Shown here: positions 37,181 through 48,100 of the stretch, piece by piece
Layout: every line of letters starts with the position of its first letter
How positions within the stretch are numbered: the first letter of the stretch is position 1
From: Trametes villosa
Taxonomy: Eukaryota; Basidiomycota; Agaricomycetes; Polyporales; Polyporaceae
Assembly: GCA_002964805.2 (NCBI GenBank)
Contig: PUDQ02000001.1
Location: forward strand, 9,448,001-9,512,000
Length of the DNA: 64,000 nucleotides
Direction of reading: 5' to 3'
The notes under the pieces: model-generated
Seen by the model: only the letters and a program-made list of their open reading frames with translations
Database searches by the model: none
Told to the model about the DNA's origin: nothing
Made by a program: the position numbers and the translations under genes

Positions 37181-37621
37181 ACACATATCTGGATCGTCTC
37201 CCCCTAAATAGATAGACACGGATATACGCGGATATTCAAACGGTCGTTTAGATATATGCTGTAGAGTTCTGCGTCGATCCACGTATATCTGCAGTGTTCT
37301 GCGCATTTTCGAGCAAAGGGGATATATACGGATATATACGGATACATCCTGGGCCCATGCTACTACTGGTATAAACCGGAAACCCCCGCGCGCGATCCCG
37401 GTCGTCCCCGCAGACCCGGGGGACGTCCGCGTAAGAGGTGCGAAGTCGTGACCGTGCGTCCGAGGCCCTGTGCGAGGCGCGCACGGCCGCGCGAGACTTG
37501 GGATGTTGCGGGCGCGTCGCAGGAGGTTGGACTAGGCTGAACAGAGATAGACGACGCCAGCCAGAGGAGGGAGACGAGTCGAGGGAGACGAGACAGGACG
37601 GGTAGAGACAGGACAGCCGTA
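37181..37621. repeat. Left subterminal region of Plavaka with repeated ATATA/CGGATA motifs
   Basis: AT-rich in contrast to its surroundings. Several short copies of CGGATATA and its complement occur (around 37215, 37230, 37262 and 37318-37350), including a near-tandem run of ATACGGATAT units. Such subterminal motifs are typical binding sites for CACTA-like transposases. No coding sequence is seen. Confidence 0.55.
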
Positions 37622-39572
37622 TCACGGGCAGCGGAGATCGAGACAGCGCAGACTGAGATCAAGTAAAGACAGTAGAAAGCCGGCGTCGAGCAGGCAGAGC
37701 GGCGAGAGGAACCAGACGACGGCCTGAGATGCTAGCCAGTGCCTAGCGGGCCGTAAACGAACACGCTTAAGGCGGAGGGGAGTCGCCCCGCGCGCCGTCC
37801 GTGGCCGCGTACATCTAAGCATCGCATCAGTGTGTGACCGTGGGCTCGTCTGGCGAAAGGAGCAACGATGCTTACCTGGCGGCGGTAGGGATTTTTGGTC
37901 TTGTACCAAGCGTCGAACTCGGCGCGCTTCCCTTCGGGGTTCTTGCGCGCCCAGATCCTGGCGCAAATATCCCTAGAGGGAGAGTGGTCAGTAAACACGA
38001 TGTGGATGCCAGGTGTGACGCACTTGGGCTTGCGGTGGTCCTCGTCGTCCACGGGAGGCCAGGGAGTACTCGGACCTACCGGACGCGGCTTCGGCTTGGC
38101 CCTCTTGGGTTTCTCAGTCACCACAGGAGCAGTAGCAGACGGCGGTGCGGTGGTTGCGGGCACTGTGGAGGCGGCGGCAGACGAGGTGGTGGGCTGGGGA
38201 ATGGAGGCAGGCTCGGGCTGTGGGGAGCCAGTCGACGTGGGCGCGGTGGCGTTGGCCGCGGGACGGCACGACGGGGGCGGTGCTGGCGGCGCGGTCTTCC
38301 AAGAGAGGTTCGCGCTGGATAACATGGTGTCAGCCTGGGAGATATCATGTAGACTTGTCACTCACAGAGGGTTCCGGAACGTTACCTGCCATTCACAGAG
38401 GTCAGTATGGACGTCTACAACGAGCATTTATGCACATACGATGGCGGGTGTGGGAGGCTCCTCGTGTCCGTCTTGCGGCTCCTCTTGTGATGCAGCGGGT
38501 GGGCCAGTAACTGCGGGGGAGGGCGGACTAGTAGCAGCGGGTGGCCCGGTCGACACAGGAGAATTGTCGCGGTAGGAGAGAGACGTCGAGGTGGGGCTGA
38601 TGGGGGTCGTGGGTTGAGTCAGAGAAGGGGCGGGCGAGAGGGAGCCTGTGCGCGCCCGCTTATTGGGCAGCTCCTCGGTGTCGGAGTCAGCGAGCTCACG
38701 ATGGCCGGGTAAGCCCGGACCGTCGCCGTCTGCAACTTCGTCCTCCGGAGAGGGCGACATCCGGAAAGGTGCGTCGGCGAGTGCCTTACCGACGTTAGCG
38801 GCACCTGCGAGATCTTGCTCCTGATCGATATCGTCCTTGTTCTTCACATAGACTACAAAGAGTTCAGTATATGCGCATACACCGGGTCAGGCTACGTATA
38901 AGCGCACCAACGGCCTTCCCTTTGTTCTTCTTGGCGAGCTTCTTGTAGGCCTTGGCCTTCGCCGCAAGCCGTGCCAGGCGGGCCTCGTACTTTTTCTTCC
39001 ACTGGGAGTAGTTGGCTTTGATAGCCACCTTGTCGGCCTTCCAGTTGTCTTCACAGAGCTGGAGTTCGAAGCACTGAGACCGCATCCAGTGGTGGTACTC
39101 GAGGGCGATCTGAGCATCGATGCCCTGTTGCCAAGTCGCCGGTGCACGCTTGTTCCGGTGAAGGTAGACACAGAACTCCCGGAAGCGACGGCAGATCGTG
39201 CCCGCGCGGTGCCCGCCGACGACGTTGCCCTCGGCATCAGTGATGAATGTGAATACGACGTTCTCATCGTTAGCCATGCGCGTGGGCCCTTTTTGACCCT
39301 TTTCGTCTCCGGGCGCGGTGCTCTCCGCTGTGTTCGGCTTCCATTCGCATCGGCGCCAGTGGGGGACCTAGCACAATGAGTACGTCGGTGCCCTGTCACA
39401 AGTGAGGATGCATACGCACTTTGGGGAAGTGCTCGCGTGAGCGCGGCTTGTCGATGTACCACCCGTTCGCGTCAACCTCCGGCACATAACGATCCGAGGG
39501 CTCGGCCGCGCTGCCGCTGCCAAGCCGTCGCGCTCAATCACCAAAAATGGCCGAACGGGCGCATACACTCAC

Positions 39573-39584
39573 CGTGTCAAGTTC
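39573..39584 (-). other. 12-nt microexon in the Plavaka-borne gene
   Basis: The minus strand reads CAG, then GAACTTGACACG, then GTGAGT, flanked by introns of about 57 and 62 nt. Including it is what makes the phases of the neighbouring exons fit (phase 2 in, phase 2 out). Skipping it would also keep the frame, so it could be alternatively used. Confidence 0.55.
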
Positions 39585-39695
39585 CTGTCGGACGCCGGTG
39601 AGCCGAAACCTTGGTGCACGATCCGAGATGGCTAGACTCACCTGAGATAGGTCATCTGCAGCTGGAGGGCCTGCATTTGTTGCTCCGCCCATATG

Positions 39696-39703
39696 TCTGG
39701 GAC
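39696..39703 (+). repeat. hAT target-site duplication, left copy (TCTGGGAC)
   Basis: TCTGGGAC directly precedes the left hAT end and recurs exactly at 43568-43575, directly after the right end. Eight bases is the target duplication length of the hAT superfamily. Confidence 0.95.
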
Positions 39704-39721
39704 TAGTGCACACCAGGGGTA
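39704..39721 (+). repeat. hAT left terminal inverted repeat
   Basis: 18 bp, identical to the reverse complement of 43550-43567. Confidence 0.95.
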
Positions 39722-39815
39722 GGGGTACCCCCAGGGGTTTTGCCAGGGGTATGTAAGGGGTGGGGGTAAGGGTACAGGCACACATACCCTCCAAGACCCT
39801 CAATACCCTTAGCCA
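39715..39815 (+). repeat. hAT left subterminal AGGGGTA/ATACCCT repeats
   Basis: Many direct and inverted copies of AGGGGTA, AGGGTA and their complements occur over about 100 bp, mirrored by the block at 43410-43550. They are probable transposase binding sites. The resemblance to telomere repeats is superficial. Confidence 0.6.
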
Positions 39816-40028
39816 AATTCATTGAAAAGCGATAATTTATTAGTTAAAGCACCCGGGCAGCCCTCTGGCACTCTCTAAGGCCACATCAGCCATCAGAAAG
39901 GTGTAACTGTACAGTTTATACCATAAGAGGTATGTTGTAGCTTACATGATCACCACAACATAGCGCTGAAGCGCCCAAGAACGCCGACACACAGTCCATA
40001 GACCCGGGAGCACACTCTACATCATCAC

Positions 40029-43000
40029 ATGGCCGGACTACAGAAGATTGCAGACACTCTCAAGCGCCAGGCATCCCGCCTATCGAACAAGAGCAAAAAG
40101 GGCAAGCGGATCCGAGTGGACAGCCCTTCCGGGGATTCCGAAGACTCGGATCCCTCCCCATCCCTATCTGGCAGCCGAAGTCCATCAGTCGAAGAGGTAC
40201 CTGATGAGGACGAGGTCGAGATCGTCCAGAAGAAGACACAAGACGAGGAGGATCAGGACCTAATCAGTGAGTGAATGATTGGCAAGTACTCACCGGAGGG
40301 AGGGCCGGCACTAAGCGGACACGTGTAGCCCGACTGCGCGAGTCCTGGAACTCGCCGGTGTACGCGTTCTACGCGCCGGACGTCTATATCGAGCGCAGGA
40401 AGGGGCGGACGGCGATTGTCTTCACGTGCGCGGGGCCAAAGTGCGGCACGCTCGTGCGCCGGTACCTTGACACGAAGGACTCGACGTCCACAAGTAACCT
40501 GCGAACACACGTCAAAATTTGTAAGCGCTGGGGTGAGGGTGTGCTTACCGAGGCATGTAAGTACAAGACAGCCGACGAGGCGCGCCCCGTCACCGAGGCC
40601 TACCAGCGGACGGGGACGATCACGTCCATCTTCAAGCGGTTGGGCAAGGGGCGGCTAAAGTTCTCGACACGTCAGTTCACGCCGCACGAAACACGGTGAG
40701 TCACTCACCTATTCATGGGCGGGGGTGCCTGCTAACGTACACGCGCCAGCGCGGAGATCGTTCGTTGGGTCTGCGAGAACAAACGCCCGTTCGCGATCGT
40801 ACGCGATCGCGGGTTCTTGACGTTGATGAAGACGGGGCGACCGGAGTACCCGATCCCCTCGCCGTCGACTGTTGCGCGCGACGTGAAGCGCGTCTTCGCG
40901 CGCGTCCGGTGCCGTCTCGCGGCCATGCTACAGGTAGCGTCAATCAGTACCTCGACAGTTGGAGCCGCACTGATGCACTCACTAGAGCTACGACGGTGAT
41001 CTGAGTTTCACCGTCGATGCTTGGACATCGCCCAATCATAAGGCTCTGGTGGCCTTCGGCGTCCATCTTCAACAGAGCGGGACGCCCCTGTGCTTCCTGC
41101 TGGATGTCGTCGAGGTTGCGCAATCGCATACCGGTCGCGCGCTTGCGGAGGCGTTCGTGGACGTCCTGCGCGAGTTCGGAATTGAGAACAAGGTCAGTAA
41201 CGGTACGAGGCGCATGAGAGGTTACTTACCAGTCGAACAGCTGCTTGCCGTGACGGCCGACAACGCTGCCCCGAACGACACCATGCTCGAGGTGATGGGC
41301 GAGCTCCTTGATGACTTCGCAGGCGAGGCGAGTCGTGGGCGCTGCTTTGACCACGTAGTCAACTTGTGCGCGAAGTCCGTTCTGCGGCCGTTCGACGTCG
41401 CCCCGAAGAAGGTCGAGGCGACCATGGAAGAGGCTGAGCGAGCGCTGCACGAGCTTGCTGAGGGGCTCGAGCTCGATGGGGATGGCGAGGTAGCGGGTGA
41501 GGAGGAGGAGGGGGGAGGAATAGACGATCTTGATGGGTATGTGGATGAGTACGCAGCGCTGGACGCGATCGAGCGGGAGGAGCTCGATCGCAACATCTAC
41601 CCTGTGAAGAAAGTGCTACTGAAGGTGAGTGGGCTCGCGCAAGCAGCAGGCAGTGAACTCACCGGCTATGGGGCGTGCAGCTCCGAAAACTCGCGCATTC
41701 CGTCATGAACTCCTCGACCATCCTCCTGCCTGCGTGGTACACCCTCCTCGACGACCTTGTCCTACCGCGCAAGGCGATTCCGCGCGACGTTCGAACGCGA
41801 TGGAATTCCACTTATCGGATGCTTGCGTTTGCTCTTGAATACCGAGAGGCCGTCGACCAGATGACGTCCGACAGGAAGATCGGGTTGAGGAAGCTCGAGC
41901 TGGATGAGGAGGAGTGGGACATTTGCCAGCAGTTGCACGATGTGCTCAAGGTGCGTCCGCGAACTGTGACTGTGATGTTAGGTAAGCGGTTGCGCGTGCC
42001 GTTGCAGCAGACTGGCGCTGCGGTAGGTCACAGTGACGGACACGGTCACTCGATGTCACCACCTCGAGCTCGCTCCTCGTCGCCACCGCCTCGCGCTCGT
42101 CGCCACCGCCTCGCGCTCGTCGCCACCGCCTCGCGCTCGTCGCCACCGCCTCGCGCTCGCTCCTCGTCGCCACCTCCTTGCGTGCGCTCCTCGTCGCCAC
42201 CTCCTCGCGCGCGCCGCTCAGCGGCGGCGCCACCTCGCGCTCGCTTCTTGTCGCCGCCGCTCTCGCGCTCGCTTCTCGTCACTGCCGCTCGCGCGCTCGT
42301 TCGTCTTCGTGCCTCTGGCTTACAGCTACCCCTACCCCGCCTAGATCTTCTATGACGCTACTCAGTTCTTCTCGCGCCAAGGGCACCCGAACCTGAGTAG
42401 CGTCATCCCAGCGATGGACCGGATCGATGAGGCCCTAGCCAGCGACGGTGTGAACCTCCAGTACCGCCCGTCGGTGCGCGTCGCGGCGGCCCTCGGCAAG
42501 AAGACGTTGAATAAGTATTACAAGTCGACCGATGATAGTGAGCTGTACCGCATCGCCATGAGTAGGTCTGCATTGCATCAGGTCGCCCGCAATATACTGA
42601 TTCATTTATTCCCTCTCTAGTTCTGCATCCTTCCCACAAGCTCGAGTACTTCCGGGACCACAACTGGTCCGCCGCGTGGATCGACACCGCCGAGGGGATC
42701 GTTCGCGACGAGTTCGACCGCAAGTACGCTGCGCGCAAGCGGGCAACACCGCGCGACTCCGACGCGAACGCGAACGCGAACGCGGATTCTCAGGTGCGCG
42801 TCTCCAATCTTTCTCCCCCGCGTCTTGTACTGACTTCACACGCGTTCAGCCATCAAAAAACCTCTTCGACAACCTCCCACGGCGCAGCGGGAAGAAGAAA
42901 GCTCCCGGGCCCGTCAAGACCGAGCTTGACCTGTACCTCGAAGCGGACACCGAAGAGGTCGACGACGTCATCGCCTGGTGGTGGCAACGTCGCGATGTGT

Positions 43001-43337
43001 ATCCGAACTTATCACGCATGGCTTTAGATTACCTTTCCATTCCTGGTGAGTCCTGCGCCGCGCTGTACACGCCCGCTTTATGCTGACCCTGGGCCTCCAC
43101 TTAGGTACCTCCGTGGACATCGAACGCGCGTTCAGCCGCGGCCGGATCATCCTCCCGCATCTCCGCAACGGGCTCTCCGCCAATTCAATTCGGGCGATCT
43201 TATGCCTCGGTGAGTGGAGCCTCCTCAACCTGGTGAAGGATGAGGACATCACGGCAGAGGTCAAGATGCCTGGGGTTGATGGAGAGGAGGATGTAGAGCT
43301 TGAAGATGGCTGGGACAGCATTGTATTGCCTGTGTAG
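40029..43337 (+). CDS. hAT transposase (BED finger, DDE domain, C-terminal dimerisation domain; 822 aa)
   Basis: Catalyses cut-and-paste movement of the hAT element in the nucleus. Ten exons, 40029-40266, 40329-40695, 40750-40933, 40986-41192, 41241-41624, 41681-41950, 42345-42561, 42621-42793, 42850-43045 and 43105-43337, total exactly 823 codons with the stop. The N-terminus has basic and acidic serine-rich segments. A BED-type zinc finger uses C113, C118, H140 and C144. The RNase-H-like catalytic acids fit D274 (FTVDAW), D339 (TADNAAPND) and E752 (VDIERAFS). The IPRDVRTRWNSTY block and LHPSHKLEYF are hallmark hAT motifs. The hAT dimerisation domain covers roughly residues 700-795 and includes WWWQRRDVYPNLSRMALDYL. 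No stop or frameshift is seen, so the enzyme may be active. Confidence 0.94.
42060..42180 (+). repeat. 20-bp minisatellite in hAT intron 6
   Basis: Several head-to-tail copies of a unit close to CGCGCTCGTCGCCACCGCCT lie in the 394-nt intron 41951-42344, and related, more variable units continue to about 42290. This intron is six to eight times longer than the others in the gene, so the array probably caused its growth. The open frames seen across it on both strands are repeat artefacts. Confidence 0.7.
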
Positions 43338-43409
43338 TACCTGTACCTATGACAATCATTTGCTCTCAACACTGCTTCTGCCTTTAGGAGCGCTTTTTTG
43401 ACTAGTTCT

Positions 43410-43549
43410 GTGCCAGGGGTATCAAGGGTACCTAAATACCCTTCACCCCTTGATATACCCTCAATACCCTGCTGACCCTACACCCTTGAGCGGAGGGTGG
43501 GGGTTCTGAAGGGTAAGGGTAAGGGTGTCAGCTCCGGAGTATGAGGGTA
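43410..43549 (+). repeat. hAT right subterminal AAGGGTA/ATACCCT repeats
   Basis: Dense copies of GGGTA-type motifs in both orientations, including a tandem AAGGGTAAGGGTAAGGGT run, lie between the transposase stop and the right terminal repeat. Confidence 0.6.
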
Positions 43550-43567
43550 TACCCCTGGTGTGCACTA
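43550..43567 (-). repeat. hAT right terminal inverted repeat
   Basis: 18 bp, the exact reverse complement of 39704-39721, followed at once by the second TCTGGGAC. Confidence 0.95.
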
Positions 43568-43575
43568 TCTGGGAC
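43568..43575 (+). repeat. hAT target-site duplication, right copy (TCTGGGAC)
   Basis: Exact repeat of 39696-39703. Both copies lie in the reading frame of the interrupted Plavaka-borne gene. Confidence 0.95.
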
Positions 43576-44136
43576 TATCCCTGGAGGGAAGCCTGGTGTA
43601 GGTGGGCGTGCATTGATCCCACCCGGGGCCTGCAGGTAAAATGATATCAATGTAAGTATCCCACAATGTAGACCTCAAGTGAATGGGCAGACCGGCATCG
43701 TAGTCGGGCCCCCGAAGCCGAGCAGAGGCCCGCCAGCGCTGAGAAAACCTGGCATGGCTAGGCCCAGATGGCCGCCTTGCGAAGACGAAGTCCAAGGCTG
43801 CGGGCGTCCGGGAATCTGGCTCGAGGCGCCAGGCACAGTGCCCGGAACCCAATTTTCTTGGCCGTCGTTGGCGACTGTTCCCCCGAGATCTGCGGGTAAC
43901 ATCGGCGATGCTGAGCCAGACCCACCTGAGGTGGGCGAGAAGATTTGCATGCCGAGATGGGGTTGCATATTGTGAGGACGTGAGTGTATGCGACGGTCAG
44001 AGAGGGATGGTAGTGGCTCGAGACAAAAGAGGAATTTTTCTGGAGGGGCGACGTATACCTTCGCGGGAAATGCCGTGCCGTTTTAGGTCGCATACAGGCT
44101 GCTCTCCGTCCTGGACCATCTCCAGCCATCCTCGCC

Positions 44137-45066
44137 ATGTCTACCTACCACCAGGCACTACTCTCGGCATGTATGCTGTCTACCAAGAAGTTCTCCATGA
44201 TGAAAACACCCCACGGCACTCTCGCCATCCGTCTACTTGACTTGGCGGCACTCTCTTGCACTCTGGCTTGCGATCACGCCGAGATTGCCTCGCCCGACCC
44301 CCAGCAACTTCGCGAGGATCAGGCACGCCTCGTGGCTGCCCTGACGGCTGTCATTGACGCCATGCAGGCACCGGCCTCCTCACACCAGGGGGCGTGGGAT
44401 GTCTCAACTGAACTCATCAAGACACCTGCACATCTCAGCGCAGCAGCAATGGGCACTCTCGTAGAGGCCCTTGTCCCACGCCTACACCAGCCCGTTCAAG
44501 ACGCCATTGTCTCGACTATCATCCCTGCTCTGGCCGAACCTCTGACAGACGAGCTGCGCGACTGGATGCTAGATGATCTCGAGGGCCAACTGCTTCAGCG
44601 ACTGCGAGGCCCACTCCTGGAGCGTCTCCTGCCCGAGCTTCGCATGGATATAGCAAGACTAGCGGAGTCCACCGTGGACGCGCAGGCGCGCCCGTCATCT
44701 CCGGAGATCTCGCCTGGCCAGGATACCTCCGCGGCCGCCTGGGCGGCTCTCGGACCATCCCCTCCCGCCGACTATGAGTCATCCCCAAGTTCCCCGGCAC
44801 CCTACTTGGCCTCCGACCCGCCTGTGGCCCCCACGACTGAGCTATCTGCGGCGCGCGTGGCGCTCTCCCCTGCTGCTTGTGATGCTACCTCTCCTCCTTG
44901 CAAGAGGTCGCCGTCGCCCGCGCTCGAGTACCTTCCCCTCTCGGTTCCCCCGGCTGCGCGCTCCGCTCCAAGCCGCGCTGCTCAAGCGCGTTCGTTCAGG
45001 CCGCCCGTCCCAAAGAGACGTCGCACGCGCACCATCGTTGAGTCGGACGCAGAGGATTCGGGGTAG
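44137..45066 (+). CDS. Uncharacterised Plavaka-borne protein (309 aa)
   Basis: A single open frame without introns, transcribed divergently from the interrupted 642-residue gene (168 bp between the starts) and converging on the transposase gene (131 bp between the stops). The N-terminal half is Leu/Ala-rich and helical, with heptad-like leucines (residues about 110-185). The C-terminal half is Pro/Ser-rich, and the end carries a basic cluster, KRRRTRT (a likely nuclear signal), followed by an acidic tail. I do not recognise a family. Its location between the element's other genes suggests an accessory factor in transposition. A host gene captured by the element is the alternative. An upstream intron or a different start cannot be excluded. 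Confidence 0.6.
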   Translation: MSTYHQALLSACMLSTKKFSMMKTPHGTLAIRLLDLAALSCTLACDHAEIASPDPQQLREDQARLVAALTAVIDAMQAPASSHQGAWDVSTELIKTPAHLSAAAMGTLVEALVPRLHQPVQDAIVSTIIPALAEPLTDELRDWMLDDLEGQLLQRLRGPLLERLLPELRMDIARLAESTVDAQARPSSPEISPGQDTSAAAWAALGPSPPADYESSPSSPAPYLASDPPVAPTTELSAARVALSPAACDATSPPCKRSPSPALEYLPLSVPPAARSAPSRAAQARSFRPPVPKRRRTRTIVESDAEDSG

Positions 45067-45197
45067 AGAGTACTCGGTGTCTCGCGAGACATAGCAGGCG
45101 TGGCGGCTGAGGCAGACGGAAGGCATTCGGATTCGATTGGAGCTTAGACATACTTGTACAATGTATCCGAACTCTGTGTAATGCTATTCTGATTCAC

Positions 45198-48100
45198 CTA
45201 CTCGTCGTCGAGATCGTCCTCGCGCCCTTGGATCGGCTCCGGCTCGCGACCTCCAAGCAGTGCGACATCGAGGCCCGGTTTCTCCACAACAAAGAAGCGA
45301 CGCCCGTAGAGCTCGGCGGCCTGTGGCTGGGCGGCCTCGGCTGCCGTCGTGGGCAGAGGAACCATGGCGACGACAGCGGAGATGTCAGCGATGTCGACGG
45401 CTTCGCGGGCATCCTCGCCAAGGTACTTGCACGCGAGGACCGTGTTCTCCGACTCTTCCAGGATGCCGGCATCGGGCGGGGAGAAGGGGGAGATCATAGC
45501 GAGAGGGCGTTCGTCCCCCGCCACACGGAGGAGGAAGTAATACTGTACTTCTGCGAAGCGGCTGGGCTCGCCGGCGAGCTGCATCACATGTGAGTAAATC
45601 GGTGCTGTGACAATGGTATATTGTGCACCTTCACCATGCGCGCCCGTCGCGGTGTGCGCCCACGCATCTCGAGGGCACACTCCTTCCAGGCAGTGCGCGC
45701 GATTTGCCCGTTCGGCAGGCGGAGACGAGCCCATCGCCGCACGAGTGGAGTCCAGTCGGGGGCCGGTGCACCCGCGCGCGCCAGGTAGGCATGGATGGCC
45801 GCGCCTTCTGCGGCAGTGACAGTGCGCGAGGTTGAGTCAAACGCGCGGAGGAGGACATAGCCTCCGTCTAACTCCCGGGCCCCGTGCGGAAGGCCTGGCT
45901 CCTCCGCGAATGCCGGAATCATGGCCTTCAGCGCATTCACCTGCGTGCGGCGGAGTGCGCGTTCCGACACGTTCGCGTACGGAGTGCTGTGCTGTTTGAT
46001 CTCCCGCGTGATGTTTCCGATGTAGTTTTCAAGGGTCCATTGGGTGTAGAGAGTTCCGGGGCCACGGCGGTAGACCTCGTCGACGATGTGGATGGTTGCG
46101 TGGAGACTGTGACGGCAGATGTGAAGGCGTTCGCGGCGGCGGTCGACATAGAGAGTCTCGACCGCTTCAGCGTGTTCGACGAAGTTGGTGTGTGCCTCGA
46201 CGAGCTGGGCAGCGGGCAGGCGGCGCTGGAGGATAATGCGCACTCCGCGAACAAGCTTGCAGAAAGGCTGGTAGTAGACTGGGCGCTGGATGCCGCGAAG
46301 GAGGCCGGGTAGGAGGCCGTAAACGTACAGTAGGTATTCCCAGGCCTTGTAGCCACTGTTGATCTTCTCGGCGGGGTTCCTGGGAGGGCGATCGAAAGAA
46401 CCGGGGAGGCAATGCGTCGCCCCCGCAACGAGCTGGCCGTGCGCTTCCCAGAGGTCCTTGTCCATGAGCACAGCCCAGTCCCAAGTCTCTTTGCTGTCGG
46501 GCGGGTCGCACGTGAGGGAACCGCGGAGTAGGCCCAGTACGAGGTCGGTGAGGTTGAGGGAGATGAGGTGCATCAGATCTGCGCCGAAGACGTCGGGAAC
46601 CCCCAAGATCCGTGGGATGCCGCTGAAAATACTCGGCTTGGCGATGCCCGTGCGAAGCCGGTTGCGGGCGTAGACGGCGTTGTTCGCTGACGATTCGACC
46701 GCACGCAGGTTCTCCTCATAGCGCGCACGGGTCTGCGCGGCGGTCTCGGTGTTCTGAGCGCGGAGGGAGACGTCGGGGTGATCGGAGTCGAGGGGCGGTT
46801 GCGGCTGTAGCGCTGCAGGATAATACATGGGCCCTCCGATTTTGTTTCGCCCCCGGAGAGGGCAGTATAATCGGCAGCCGTGCGCACCTTGGTGACCGAC
46901 GAGGCCGTTGAGATAGGCCATGGCCGGCCCATCTGCTGTGGCCAGCAAGAGGTAAACGTGCGACTTGAACAGACGGTCTTCAGCAGCGTCCCACACTTCG
47001 AGTCCGTCGCGTTGGAGGGCGGCGAGGTGATAGAGGCCCGGGTAGATGAAGGAGTCGATGTTCTTGGGTTTCTTCGGACCGCCGATAACCGCACCCGGGA
47101 GGACGAAGCGCTTCTTGTAGCGCGAATCCGGGGGCAGGTCGAAGAGGACCCAGACAGTGAACCAGCAGTCAGATGTCTTGGACTCGTAAAGCTGAGCACC
47201 GTCAATAGAAAACATAAGTACCATATCCTCGTCCTTGATAGCCTTCTGCCTCTCCTTCTCCTGGACGGCCGCGAGGTACGCCTCCCCGTAGTAAACATCG
47301 TCATAGTCGGGAGTGGTATTCGGAGCACGCGCGGCGGCGTCCAAGATGCGGCGAGTCTCCCGAGCGCGATGCTTCATCAGCGTGGCAGTGGCAGGCGAGG
47401 ACCACAGGGCCTGGAGCTGGGGCCCAAGCGGGTAAGTCTGGAAGGTCCGTCGGGCGACTTGCTTGCCTTGGGCGAGCCTCCAGATGTCGTACCGGGACTC
47501 CCCACAAAACGGACACTGCTCGTAGACGGCGAAAGGGCCGACGTACGCGAGGCAGGTGTTGATGCACATGTCTGTGTGGATCGAGTCGATCCCGGTGACG
47601 TTGCTCGCGAGCCGCTTGACCTGGTCGTACGTCGGGATTTCGTCCTTAGCGAGCTCGACGAACGCCTTGCGATTGTCCGCGTAGTTCTCCTCGGACGCGT
47701 CGCCGCGCGCACAGAACATGCGCAATCCGGCGCGTTCCTGTGGGGTCAGGCTGGCAGCGGGGGCGCGCGGCGGATTGGTCATGCGAGCGAGGGTCTCCGT
47801 GCTCAGGCCAGAGCCCTTGAGAGTCGCGGTCTGCAGACCGCGTATGAATGCGTGGGTCTCGCGGACTTCCTTGCGACGGCTCTCGACAGGAGCGCCGACG
47901 TCCTCTGTATAGCCGTATTCGGGGTCGGGTGGGGGAGTGTCGGGGCGTGGGTCATCTCCCTCGTCATCGGCGTTGGGCGGGTGGAACACAATGTCCGCGT
48001 CGAGACCTGGCGGAGGAGAAACAGAGCCTCTCGGAGATGCAAGCGGGAGGTCGGGGTGCGCAGGCAGCTCCTCGACGCCGTTGTCCTCGTCCGACGTGTC

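Larger units (their letters stand above)
39704..43567 (+). mobile_element. Complete hAT transposon (3864 bp), nested in the Plavaka element
   Basis: The ends are an 18-bp perfect inverted repeat, TAGTGCACACCAGGGGTA on the left (39704-39721) and its exact complement at 43550-43567, flanked by the perfect 8-bp duplication TCTGGGAC. The TAGTG start fits the hAT consensus. Both subterminal regions (39715-39815 and 43410-43550) are packed with AGGGGTA, AAGGGTA and complementary ATACCCT motifs. One ten-exon transposase gene fills the interior on the plus strand. Intact termini, perfect duplication and open transposase suggest a recent and possibly autonomous element. It landed in a coding exon of a gene belonging to the host transposon. 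Confidence 0.96.
37622..43968 (-). pseudogene. Uncharacterised Plavaka-borne gene, interrupted by a hAT insertion (642 aa without it)
   Basis: Minus-strand exons are 43968-43693, 43629-43568 continued by 39695-39642 (split by the hAT), 39584-39573 (12 nt), 39510-39420, 39367-38908, 38852-38440, 38334-37876 and 37723-37622. Removing the hAT and one copy of its 8-bp duplication keeps the frame open and totals 643 codons with the stop. Visible parts: a Gly/Pro-rich N-terminus, a Gln-rich helical stretch at the insertion point, a basic Lys/Ala-rich coiled-coil-like region (about 38910-39000), an acidic Ser/Pro-rich region, and a C-terminal block with KPKRAKPKPRP (a likely nuclear signal). I do not recognise the family. 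Its place inside the element suggests an accessory role in transposition or DNA binding. The last exon is the least certain. The insertion probably destroys function in this copy. Confidence 0.6.

Noticed and set aside
42033..42344. Small proteins encoded by the repeat array in hAT intron 6
   Set aside because: Open frames on both strands arise from the 20-bp repeat and have no start context or family.
39720..43550. Telomere-like GGGTA runs as an internal telomere
   Set aside because: They are confined to the two hAT ends, are in both orientations and are irregular, so they belong to the element.
45579..45650. An apparent frameshift in the Plavaka transposase
   Set aside because: A 50-nt GT-AG intron (45579-45628) joins the two frames in phase and restores a family-like sequence, so no mutation is needed.
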